DNA of 64,000 nucleotides from Sphingorhabdus rigui (GTDB lineage Bacteria > Pseudomonadota > Alphaproteobacteria > Sphingomonadales > Sphingomonadaceae): NCBI RefSeq assembly GCF_014196595.1, contig NZ_JACIEA010000002.1, positions 12,291 to 76,290 of the forward strand. Direction: 5' to 3'. A program made the translations under genes and the position numbers. Shown piece by piece: positions 8,933 through 15,288 of the stretch. Under the pieces are notes generated by a model. That model was not told where the DNA came from. It saw only the letters and a program-made list of their open reading frames with translations, and ran no database searches. The stretch's first letter is position 1; each line of letters begins with the position of its first letter.

Positions 8933-9810
8933 TGGATAGCGAAAATAACAGTCAGCAATTCCAGCCAATAGAGGGGCCGAGCGAGGAGGAATTCAAATTT
9001 ATAAGAATCGACTTTAAGCTCAGCAAAACAGCTATGGCCCAACTTCGGTCTACCCTTTCCGAAGCAGTAGACCATTACTCCGCATTCCGACGAGATTCGA
9101 TTTCAGCCGAACAGCGCAAAGAGGTCCGGCAAAAAGCCAAGCGCGCATCGAAGTTAATGGGCGACCTGATAAGGCTGTTCTCGGAAAACAATTCTCAACA
9201 GGTGATGAAATCATTTGAAGGTAGGGTGTATTGGGAAGGCTTATTCGGACCGAGCATGATTGAGGAAGCATTCGGCGAGGACATTACATCCAAAGAATAC
9301 GAGAAGCTTCGCAGCATTCGTGCGGATGAACTAGAACAAAGGGCGTCACAAACAGCTGAAGCTGGAGGCCATCAAAGTGGTAGGTTCGAACAAAATCCAG
9401 TGCAAGACCACAGCGCTGAGATGCTGGTGTTCCTGTTCAAACGGCTACGGTACCCGTTCGACTTATGGTTACAGCTTGCAAGTTATGGGAAGTATGGACG
9501 GCCACCCGAGCCCTTACGCCAGATATTACTAATCTACCTTATTCGAGATGCGCGCGAGATATTGGGCGAAGGATATACTAGGGGTGATTTAATCAAACTT
9601 TGTTCTGACGTTAGCGGATATTACGGTATAGCTGATGACGGAATTGGGGATGCTTGTGACCATATCCTGGGTAAGCACGAAAAAGACTTTGCGTGGTTAA
9701 ACCTACCAAAATTGCAGCCCTTTGACCAAGAGATGCTTGAACGTTGGAATGCGGAAAAACTCGATGATCCCGAGCCGCTGCTGACGCCCGCAAAACCGGC
9801 GACAGAATAG
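8929..9810 (+). CDS. Uncharacterised protein, third gene of the recombinase module
   Basis: Not recognised. It is 293 residues, hydrophilic and largely helical by eye, with a charged N-terminal half (AEQRKEVRQKAKRASKLMG) and a C-terminal half with aromatic and acidic residues. It has no recombinase His-x-x-Arg motif, no zinc ligands, no signal peptide and no membrane segment. The start overlaps the stop of the second recombinase (ATGATGG; start at 8929 or 8932). The tight coupling suggests an accessory factor for the recombinases, similar in position to TnpC of Tn554, or a cargo protein. I see no sequence basis for a function. Confidence 0.75.
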   Translation: MMDSENNSQQFQPIEGPSEEEFKFIRIDFKLSKTAMAQLRSTLSEAVDHYSAFRRDSISAEQRKEVRQKAKRASKLMGDLIRLFSENNSQQVMKSFEGRVYWEGLFGPSMIEEAFGEDITSKEYEKLRSIRADELEQRASQTAEAGGHQSGRFEQNPVQDHSAEMLVFLFKRLRYPFDLWLQLASYGKYGRPPEPLRQILLIYLIRDAREILGEGYTRGDLIKLCSDVSGYYGIADDGIGDACDHILGKHEKDFAWLNLPKLQPFDQEMLERWNAEKLDDPEPLLTPAKPATE

Positions 9811-9859
9811 TGCCCCTTATGCGGATCTCAGTGGTCAGTAACTCTGGCAGGCATTGCGC

Positions 9860-10027
9860 ATGCCACGGAAAGCCAACCCGCATAATGAAGCTGAAAGCCA
9901 ACGACAGTTGGTCGATGACTTGTGTGTCGAGTTGGTCGATTTTGGATCCGACTTCCCAATTTCTGCTGCCGAACTCGATGCGCTTGAGCAGCTTTTGGGC
10001 GCTGATTTGCGCGAACTACTCCAATAA
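9860..10027 (+). CDS. Small acidic protein preceding the serine recombinase (55 aa)
   Basis: A 55-codon frame from ATG 9860 to TAA 10027: MPRKANPHNEAESQRQL, then an acidic helical segment VDDLCVELVDFG and a Leu-rich end ELDALEQLLGADLRELLQ. Composition is protein-like, and GGCAGG precedes the start. It ends 49 bp before the serine recombinase ATG on the same strand. The function is unknown; a partner or regulator of the recombinase is plausible. The overlapping frames in this stretch look non-coding (Cys/Ser/Trp-rich). Confidence 0.6.
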   Translation: MPRKANPHNEAESQRQLVDDLCVELVDFGSDFPISAAELDALEQLLGADLRELLQ

Positions 10028-10076
10028 CCCACCAGCCTCCATTGCGGCTGGCCAAAGCCGTAACTGAGAGGCCAAC

Positions 10077-11738
10077 ATGGCATTTGCAGCCACCCCGACC
10101 ATTACCCAGCCCAAACGCGTTGCGCTTTACCTGCGGGTCAGCACCGGACGTCAAGCAGAAGGCGATGTCTCGATCCCTTCGCAGCGCGATGTCACGCAGC
10201 GGTTTTGCGAAGCCCAAGGCTGGGAACTCACCTGTGAATTTGTGGAACCCGGCGCTTCGGCCACCGATGACCGCCGCCCGGTATTCCGGCGCATGCTAGA
10301 GGAAGCATCGCGTCCTGATCGCAGGTTCGATGTGATCTGTGTTCACGCCTTCTCGCGCTTTTACCGCAATGGTGCTGAGATGGAGCTCACCATTCGTAAG
10401 TTACGCAAGCAAGGCGTCGAGGTCATCTCAATGAGCCAGCCCACCGGCGATGATCCGAGCCAGCTGCTGATGCGCCAGATCATTGGTATCTTCGATGAGT
10501 ACACCTCCCGCGAGAACGGCAAGAATGTGAGCCGCTCGATGCGCGAGTCGGCCAAGCAGGGATTTTGGAACGGTGCTACCGCTCCGCTCGGCTACTGCAT
10601 TGTCGAGGCTGAGAAGCGCGGATCCAAGATCAAGAAGAAGCTGGCGGTCGATCCTGTGGAAGCAGAACTCGTGCGCCTGATCTTCACCCTCTATGCGTAT
10701 GGCATCGATGGCGCTCCCCCGCTTGGGGTTAAGGATACCACCAAGTGGCTCAATGCCAAAGGCTATCGTACCCGCAAAGGTGCAGCGTTCGGCGTTGGCC
10801 CTATCCATAACATCCTAACAAACCGGACCTACGCTTTGGGCATCTGCCGCTACGGCGTTCGCAATGGTCGGACCCAAGAACTTAATGACCCCGAAAGCGT
10901 CGTGGAGATCCCCGTGCCTACAATCCTACCCTTACCGCTGTTCGAGGCGGTGCAGGCCAAGCTTACCCGCAACAATCCCAAGGTCACAGCACCCCGCGTG
11001 GTGAACGGTCCGATCCTGCTCACTGGTCTTGCTGTTTGCGCCACCTGTGGATCGTGGATGACCCGCACCGGTACAAAGCGAGGTAATCGCTCCTACAGCT
11101 ATTACACTTGTGCAGGCTGTCATCAAAAGGGGCCTTCGGTCTGCAAGGGGCGGCATATCCCGCTGGCCAAGCTTGACGACCTCATCCTCACCAACGTCAA
11201 GGAACAGCTCCTCGCGCCTGAACGCCTCGAAGATATCCTGTGTAAGCTTGTGGAGCGGCGCACCTCGCGTCAAACCGAGGTTGCAGAGCGGCGCTGTGCC
11301 CTTGAAGCCCAGCGCGACAAAGCAAAGGACAGGCTAGCTCGGCTTTACCGTGCCATCGAAGATGGCGTGGTGGAACTTGATGCAGACCTCAAGGACCGCA
11401 TCCAAGCCATCAAGCAAGAGCGGGATCTGGCCGAAACAGCAATCGAGAGGATCACCGATACGGCAGCGAGCCGAACCGAGATTACACCTGCACGTCTGGC
11501 CGCGTTCTCGGACCTAATGCGCGACAAACTCGACACAGGCGATATCCACGCCCGCAAAGCTTACCTGCGCGCTGTCATATCCCGCATCGAAGTGGGTGAT
11601 GAAAATATCCGCATTATCGGAGAAAAGGCCAGCTTAGAGAAGGCTGTCGGTACCACACTAACGGGGAAAATCCCTGTTAGTGGTTTGGTACGTAAATGGT
11701 GCACCCAACTGGATTCGAACCAGTGGCCCCCAGATTAG
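10077..11738 (+). CDS. Large serine recombinase
   Basis: A 553-residue integrase-type serine recombinase. The resolvase domain occupies residues 13-160 with nucleophile Ser22 (YLRVSTGRQ) and conserved HAFSRFYRNGAEME. A recombinase domain follows (about 185-300, GYRTRKGAAFGVGPIHNILTNRTY), then a zinc-ribbon (CATCG...CAGC...C, about 320-360) and a C-terminal coiled coil (about 385-470). GAGAGG precedes the ATG. The last 13 residues (WCTQLDSNQWPPD) are encoded by the complement of a tRNA-Arg gene, and the stop codon falls on its anticodon, so the present C-terminus is probably a product of integration next to the tRNA. It is likely the integrase of the genomic island to its left. Confidence 0.94.
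   Translation: MAFAATPTITQPKRVALYLRVSTGRQAEGDVSIPSQRDVTQRFCEAQGWELTCEFVEPGASATDDRRPVFRRMLEEASRPDRRFDVICVHAFSRFYRNGAEMELTIRKLRKQGVEVISMSQPTGDDPSQLLMRQIIGIFDEYTSRENGKNVSRSMRESAKQGFWNGATAPLGYCIVEAEKRGSKIKKKLAVDPVEAELVRLIFTLYAYGIDGAPPLGVKDTTKWLNAKGYRTRKGAAFGVGPIHNILTNRTYALGICRYGVRNGRTQELNDPESVVEIPVPTILPLPLFEAVQAKLTRNNPKVTAPRVVNGPILLTGLAVCATCGSWMTRTGTKRGNRSYSYYTCAGCHQKGPSVCKGRHIPLAKLDDLILTNVKEQLLAPERLEDILCKLVERRTSRQTEVAERRCALEAQRDKAKDRLARLYRAIEDGVVELDADLKDRIQAIKQERDLAETAIERITDTAASRTEITPARLAAFSDLMRDKLDTGDIHARKAYLRAVISRIEVGDENIRIIGEKASLEKAVGTTLTGKIPVSGLVRKWCTQLDSNQWPPD
11650..11691. repeat. Imperfect inverted repeat beside the tRNA, candidate attachment site
   Basis: Nested arms: GTACCA (11650-11655) with TGGTAC (11686-11691), CACTAAC (11656-11662) with GTTAGTG (11676-11682), and GGGA with TCCC around an AAA loop. 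It lies inside the 3' end of the serine recombinase gene, 5 bp from the tRNA CCA end. It could be an arm of the recombinase attachment site, or a structure at the 3' end of the tRNA precursor. There is no T-run of an ordinary terminator. Confidence 0.5.
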
Positions 11739-11773
11739 GAATCTGATGCTCTATCCTGCTGAGCTATGGGTGC
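11697..11773 (-). tRNA. tRNA-Arg (anticodon CCU)
   Basis: The minus strand folds as a 77-nt cloverleaf. The acceptor stem is GCACCCA with TGGGTGC, discriminator A, with an encoded CCA end at 11699-11697. The D stem is GCTC/GAGC. The anticodon stem is TCAGA/TCTGG around the loop TTCCTAA with anticodon CCT (11739-11737). The T-arm contains ACTGG-TTCGAAT-CCAGT. It decodes AGG. The 3' half overlaps the end of the serine recombinase gene on the other strand. Core chromosomal genes begin just beyond its 5' end. Confidence 0.95.
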
Positions 11774-11808
11774 TGCGTCCCAAGCCATAGCTGCGTGCTA
11801 TCGGGTGG

Positions 11809-12300
11809 TCAATTTTTAGCCGAAGGCGGCACGACTGGAAAAAGGAGTGGTGCAACCTGAACGCCTTCCTCCATCAGTGCCTTGGCTTCGTCGGCGCTTG
11901 TTTCGCCATGGATGATACGATCTGCTTCTTCACCATAATGGATGGCGCGGGCGGTTTCGGCAAACTGGCCGCCGACCCATTGCGATTGTTTCAGCATCTC
12001 GGTTTGCGCAACCGCAAGCTTTTGAACGAACTCCACAACCGCAGGCGGCAGCGCGTCGGTTTTTACAGGCTCAGCTGCGGCGGCGGTTGGCGCTGCTACA
12101 TCCGCGATAGGAACCGGCACGCTGCGTTGATTCCCCTTTTTGGGCACATGCGGAACGGACAGCGCCTTTTGCACCGCCATGTCATTACACACCGGACAGG
12201 CCAGCAACCCGGACGTTTGCTGCTTGGAATAATCTTCGGATGACGCAAACCAGCCTTCGAAACGATGTCCGTTGCTGCAATTCAGGTCAAACGCGATCAT
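11809..12300 (-). CDS. DUF1178 family protein
   Basis: A 163-residue protein with an N-terminal zinc-ribbon-like pair of Cys motifs (FDLNCSNGHRFEGWF and LLACPVCND) characteristic of DUF1178, a family common in Proteobacteria with no established function. Its ATG overlaps the grxC stop by one base (TAATG). It is the third gene of the run comF-grxC-DUF1178 on the minus strand. Confidence 0.9.
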   Translation of the reverse strand: MIAFDLNCSNGHRFEGWFASSEDYSKQQTSGLLACPVCNDMAVQKALSVPHVPKKGNQRSVPVPIADVAAPTAAAAEPVKTDALPPAVVEFVQKLAVAQTEMLKQSQWVGGQFAETARAIHYGEEADRIIHGETSADEAKALMEEGVQVAPLLFPVVPPSAKN

Positions 12301-12569
12301 TATGCCCCACGCGGCCCTAGCAATGCGTCGAGCTTCCCTTGATTTTCCAAGGCGCGCAAATCATCAGAGCCACCTATTGGTGTATCATTGATCAGGATTT
12401 GCGGCACGGTCCGCGCACCGGGCACGCGCACCAGCATTTCGTCACGCTTTGCGCCACCCATGCTTATGTCATATTCGGTATATGGGACGCCCTTGCTGTC
12501 GAGCAATTGCTTGGCACGGACGCAATAAGGGCATGCGAATTTGGTGTAGATTTCAACATTTGCGGTCAT
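12300..12569 (-). CDS. grxC: Glutaredoxin 3
   Basis: A small thiol-disulfide oxidoreductase of 89 residues, reducing disulfides with glutathione in the cytoplasm. The active site CPYC is in IYTKFACPYCVRAKQLL, the cis-Pro segment is RTVPQILIND, and the glutathione-binding IGGSDDLRALE comes last. I chose ATG 12569 (MTANVEIY), which gives the usual family length, over upstream in-frame starts that add an unrelated leader. gshB, the glutathione synthase gene, is also in this window. Confidence 0.95.
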   Translation of the reverse strand: MTANVEIYTKFACPYCVRAKQLLDSKGVPYTEYDISMGGAKRDEMLVRVPGARTVPQILINDTPIGGSDDLRALENQGKLDALLGPRGA

Positions 12570-12617
12570 AAAACTGAAATGGTGTCCAGCCGCCATCAAG
12601 TCAAGCATCGAGAGCAG

Positions 12618-13364
12618 TTAGTTTTGGCCTGCGCTCTCTCCGCGCAGCGCACGTGCCCAGCAGAACAGCTGAATCCACGACGCACCGCTTCGTTTCAAAA
12701 CCGATATGCAACCGTCGCTCGTCGCACCGGTGGTCAGGACATCGTCGATCAGAATGATATGGCTGCCCTTTAATCGGCTTTGCCATTTGGGATGCACGGA
12801 AAATGCCTGTCCAACGGCTTTACGGCGGCCCTTGGCATTTAGGCCACGCATGCTCGGTGTGCGTTTGTGGCGGACGAGTATGTCAGGGACAAAAGCGATT
12901 CCGCTTTGCGCAGAGAGCGCGCGGCCGATCAACGCGGACTGGTTGAAACTACGCGACCACATGCGCGTCCAATGCAAAGGAACAGGCGTAATGATGATGT
13001 TATCGCGCTGCTCGGGCAAATGGCGGACCAGCTGCTGCGCAATCACGCGGGCCAATCCGATCTTTCCGCTATATTTTAGCCGGAGTGCGACTTTTGCAGA
13101 CAGGTCGTCATATTTTACCGCAGCGCGAATGCCGTCATGTTTGGGCGGTTTGGCCAGGCATGCTGCGCAATAGCTCTGTGCACCACGGTCATATTCAAAC
13201 GGCATTGCGCAGCCATGGCACCATGGCGGGGCAAGAAACTGCAACTGTTGCCAGCAATCGGCGCAAAATGGACCGCCAGCGGGCGTTATCGTGCCACAAC
13301 ATGGGCAGCGTTCGGGCAGCGCCCAATTGAGCGCAGCACGGAAAATGTGGCGGGTGATGGCCAT
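12618..13364 (-). CDS. ComF family phosphoribosyltransferase-like protein
   Basis: About 248 residues from ATG 13364. The N-terminal zinc-ribbon has CPCCG, CADCW, CHGC and CAAC pairs, and a PRTase-type domain ends in the PRPP motif IILIDDVLTTGAT. ComF-like proteins act in DNA uptake in naturally competent bacteria, but in many Proteobacteria the role is unproven. The SRSFNQSALIGRAL and RGLNAKGRRKAVGQAF blocks are typical of the family. An upstream extension in frame exists but overlaps the divergent gene's start region and looks non-coding. Confidence 0.92.
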   Translation of the reverse strand: MAITRHIFRAALNWALPERCPCCGTITPAGGPFCADCWQQLQFLAPPWCHGCAMPFEYDRGAQSYCAACLAKPPKHDGIRAAVKYDDLSAKVALRLKYSGKIGLARVIAQQLVRHLPEQRDNIIITPVPLHWTRMWSRSFNQSALIGRALSAQSGIAFVPDILVRHKRTPSMRGLNAKGRRKAVGQAFSVHPKWQSRLKGSHIILIDDVLTTGATSDGCISVLKRSGASWIQLFCWARALRGESAGQN

Positions 13365-13405
13365 GAAGACTTGTCGGATAAAGCCAGTGTCTGCACAAGG
13401 CCGAA

Positions 13406-14266
13406 ATGAGCAGCGAGACCAACCCGCCTGAAATATTTGACCGCCAGCGTCGCCGCGCGCTGCGTGAACGTGCATCACGGCGTCAGGGCGATCAATTTCT
13501 GTGGCACCATATTGCGCAGGATCTTGGCGAACGACTGAGCTTTGTGACGCGCGTGTTCGAACATGCGTTGATCATTGGACCGATTGCGAACTGGCAAAAG
13601 GACATTCTGCCTGCGGACATGCGTTGCACGCATATGCCGTTGATATCAGTAGGCGGAGCTGAAGACACTCAAAGCGGATTTGAAGAGGGCCGCCTGCCCT
13701 TTCCCCCTGCATCGTTCGATCTCGTTATCTCCGCTGGCACGTTGGACAGCGTCAACGATCTGCCCGGCGCGCTTATCCAAATCCGACGGATACTCAAACC
13801 GGACGGATTGTTTCTGGGCCATATGTTTGGCGCAGGGACGCTGGCCACATTGAAGTCGATGTTTCTGGAATCCGACGCCGATCAGGTTAGGCCACATATG
13901 CACCCGCAAATTGACTTGCGCAGCGCGGCCGATTTGATCGTGCGCGCCGGGTTTGCCTTGCCCGTTGCGGATCAGGATGTGACTGAGGTGCGTTACAGCG
14001 ACTGGCGCGGCATAGTGTCCGACATACGCGATGCCGGCATAGGCAATGCTTTGGCCGGACCGCGCGCATATCTCGGCAAGAACGCGATCAATCGGCTGGA
14101 CCGGATTTTCGCCGCACGCGCAGACGCCCATGGCAAAGTCCCTGAATATTTCACGCATCTGTTCCTGAGCGGTTGGGCGCCGTCTGAAAACCAACCCCGC
14201 CCAGCCAAAAGGGGAAGCGCGCAAGTTTCGCTTGCGGACATATTGTCCAAAAATCCCGAAGACTAG
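13406..14266 (+). CDS. SAM-dependent methyltransferase-like protein (NDUFAF5/BioC type)
   Basis: A 286-residue class I methyltransferase fold. The SFDLVISAGTLDSVNDLPGALIQIRRILKPDGLFLGHMFG block is the post-motif II/III region of the family. N-terminal FDRQRRRALRERASRR resembles bacterial homologues of mitochondrial NDUFAF5, a complex I assembly hydroxylase. The usual glycine-rich SAM motif is replaced by ALIIGPIANW, as in that subgroup. Transcribed divergently from comF. The exact substrate cannot be inferred. Confidence 0.8.
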   Translation: MSSETNPPEIFDRQRRRALRERASRRQGDQFLWHHIAQDLGERLSFVTRVFEHALIIGPIANWQKDILPADMRCTHMPLISVGGAEDTQSGFEEGRLPFPPASFDLVISAGTLDSVNDLPGALIQIRRILKPDGLFLGHMFGAGTLATLKSMFLESDADQVRPHMHPQIDLRSAADLIVRAGFALPVADQDVTEVRYSDWRGIVSDIRDAGIGNALAGPRAYLGKNAINRLDRIFAARADAHGKVPEYFTHLFLSGWAPSENQPRPAKRGSAQVSLADILSKNPED

Positions 14267-14278
14267 GGTCAGGACCTA

Positions 14279-14686
14279 TTAAATGCGTTTAAGCCGTTCA
14301 ACGAGCGGGTAATCAGCAGGCGGCATCGGCAACGCAGCCATGTCGTTTGGATGCACCCATGCAATTTCAGACGCAAAATGTGGCGTGGGCGTGCCTTCCC
14401 ATGTCACGCATCTGTACAATAACAGCAGCAAATGTCGCTCCCCCAACGGCTCGCTTGCAAAAGTTTCAGGTATAAGGTCTTGGAGGTTTACGGAGATCCC
14501 AAGCTCTTCAAACAGCTCTCGCGCAAGGGCGACTTCGGGCGTTTCACCCGCTTCGACCTTGCCGCCCGGGAACTCCCACAGGCCACCCATAGAGGCATGG
14601 TCCGGACGCTTTTGCAGCAGAATCGCGCCACTCTCATTGGTTAATGCCGCGGCAACCACGAATAATGTTGTCGGTTTTTTTTCCAT
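14279..14686 (-). CDS. mutT: 8-oxo-dGTP diphosphatase (Nudix hydrolase)
   Basis: A 135-residue Nudix protein with a complete Nudix box (GGKVEAGETPEVALARELFEEL, residues about 42-63) preceded by the MutT-like GGLWEFPGGK. It cleanses the nucleotide pool of oxidised dGTP. It ends 12 bp from the convergent methyltransferase-like gene. MutT rather than a generic Nudix enzyme is likely from the GGLWEFPGGKVE block and the ILLQKRP start. Confidence 0.88.
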   Translation of the reverse strand: MEKKPTTLFVVAAALTNESGAILLQKRPDHASMGGLWEFPGGKVEAGETPEVALARELFEELGISVNLQDLIPETFASEPLGERHLLLLLYRCVTWEGTPTPHFASEIAWVHPNDMAALPMPPADYPLVERLKRI

Positions 14687-14773
14687 AATCTCATCATGTT
14701 GAAAGCTTTTGTTAACACTTGTGTGGGAATTTCATGGTGCTCGCAACCAAGGATCGAAGGGGGACCAATAAAA

Positions 14774-14951
14774 ATGTTGGAACTCATTCAACGCATTCAC
14801 AAATGCGACCAAAGGCGCGACGGCAGTAGAGTATGGTTTGATAGTGTCGCTAATCGTTATCGTGATCCTTGCTTCGCTCGGAAACCTTGGGAACGGAACA
14901 CAGGCTATGTGGAATAAAGTTTCCGACGAAGTATCTGCGATGTCGAGTTAA
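14774..14951 (+). pseudogene. Flp/Fap-type pilin gene with a +1 frameshift
   Basis: A good Shine-Dalgarno (AAGGGGG) precedes ATG 14774, which opens MLELIQRIHK. After the AAA run near 14801-14803 the frame shifts by one base. In the next frame NATKGATAVEYGLI, then a hydrophobic helix (VSLIVIVILASLGNLG) and NKVSDEVSAMSS lead to TAA 14951. This is a class III (Flp) prepilin with the G/ATAVEY processing site. The 178-nt length is one base too long for an open frame. Either it is a recent pseudogene beside the intact flp gene at 15056 or a single-base sequencing error. Confidence 0.8.
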
Positions 14952-15055
14952 TGTTCGCATTAACGAATTGGTAAATGGTGATGATCTATCAAATTAGTGA
15001 CGGTTAATATTTTAAAAACCGCCCGGGTGAATGAACAAATAATAGGAGACCGAAA

Positions 15056-15223
15056 ATGAAAATTATCAAAAAAATCTTCAAGAACGAAAACGGCGCGACT
15101 GCAATTGAATATGGGCTGATCGCGGCTTTGGTTGCTGTTGCTGCAATGGTTGGAATGGGCAACCTCGGTACCGCCCTGAACAACCAATTTAACAACGTCG
15201 GCAAAAAGCTAAACCTCTCTTAA
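15056..15223 (+). CDS. Flp/Fap family type IVb pilin
   Basis: A 55-residue prepilin: basic leader MKIIKKIFKNENG, prepilin-peptidase site G/ATAIEY, hydrophobic helix GLIAALVAVAAMVGMGNLG, short tail ending KKLNLS. AGGAGA precedes the ATG. Flp pili (Tad system) mediate adhesion; the assembly genes are not in this window. A terminator follows. Too short for a usual ORF cutoff, but unmistakable. Confidence 0.93.
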   Translation: MKIIKKIFKNENGATAIEYGLIAALVAVAAMVGMGNLGTALNNQFNNVGKKLNLS

Positions 15224-15253
15224 TATTCAGGCACCAAGCCTAAACATTTACAG

Positions 15254-15286
15254 AAGGGCGGGAACTTCGCGGTTTCCGCCCTTTTT
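15254..15286. terminator. Rho-independent terminator after flp, shared with M48 protease gene
   Basis: Stem AAGGGCGG (15254-15261) with CCGCCCTT (15276-15283), extended by three more pairs, loop CTTCGCGG, followed by TTTTT. It ends 3 bp before the convergent protease stop codon and can serve both directions. Confidence 0.85.
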
Positions 15287-15288
15287 AT

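Noticed and set aside
6174-9810. RIT element (three consecutive tyrosine recombinases)
   Set aside because: The third protein has no His-x-x-Arg or catalytic Tyr motif, so only two recombinases are present.
9828-10217. 129-aa minus-strand frame and an 85-aa plus-strand frame across the gap before the serine recombinase
   Set aside because: Cys/Ser/Trp/His-rich composition without domain pattern, overlapping the better 55-aa frame and the recombinase start.
14696-14917. 73-aa plus-strand frame upstream of flp
   Set aside because: It is the out-of-frame reading of the frameshifted pilin gene; the pilin features are in the neighbouring frame.
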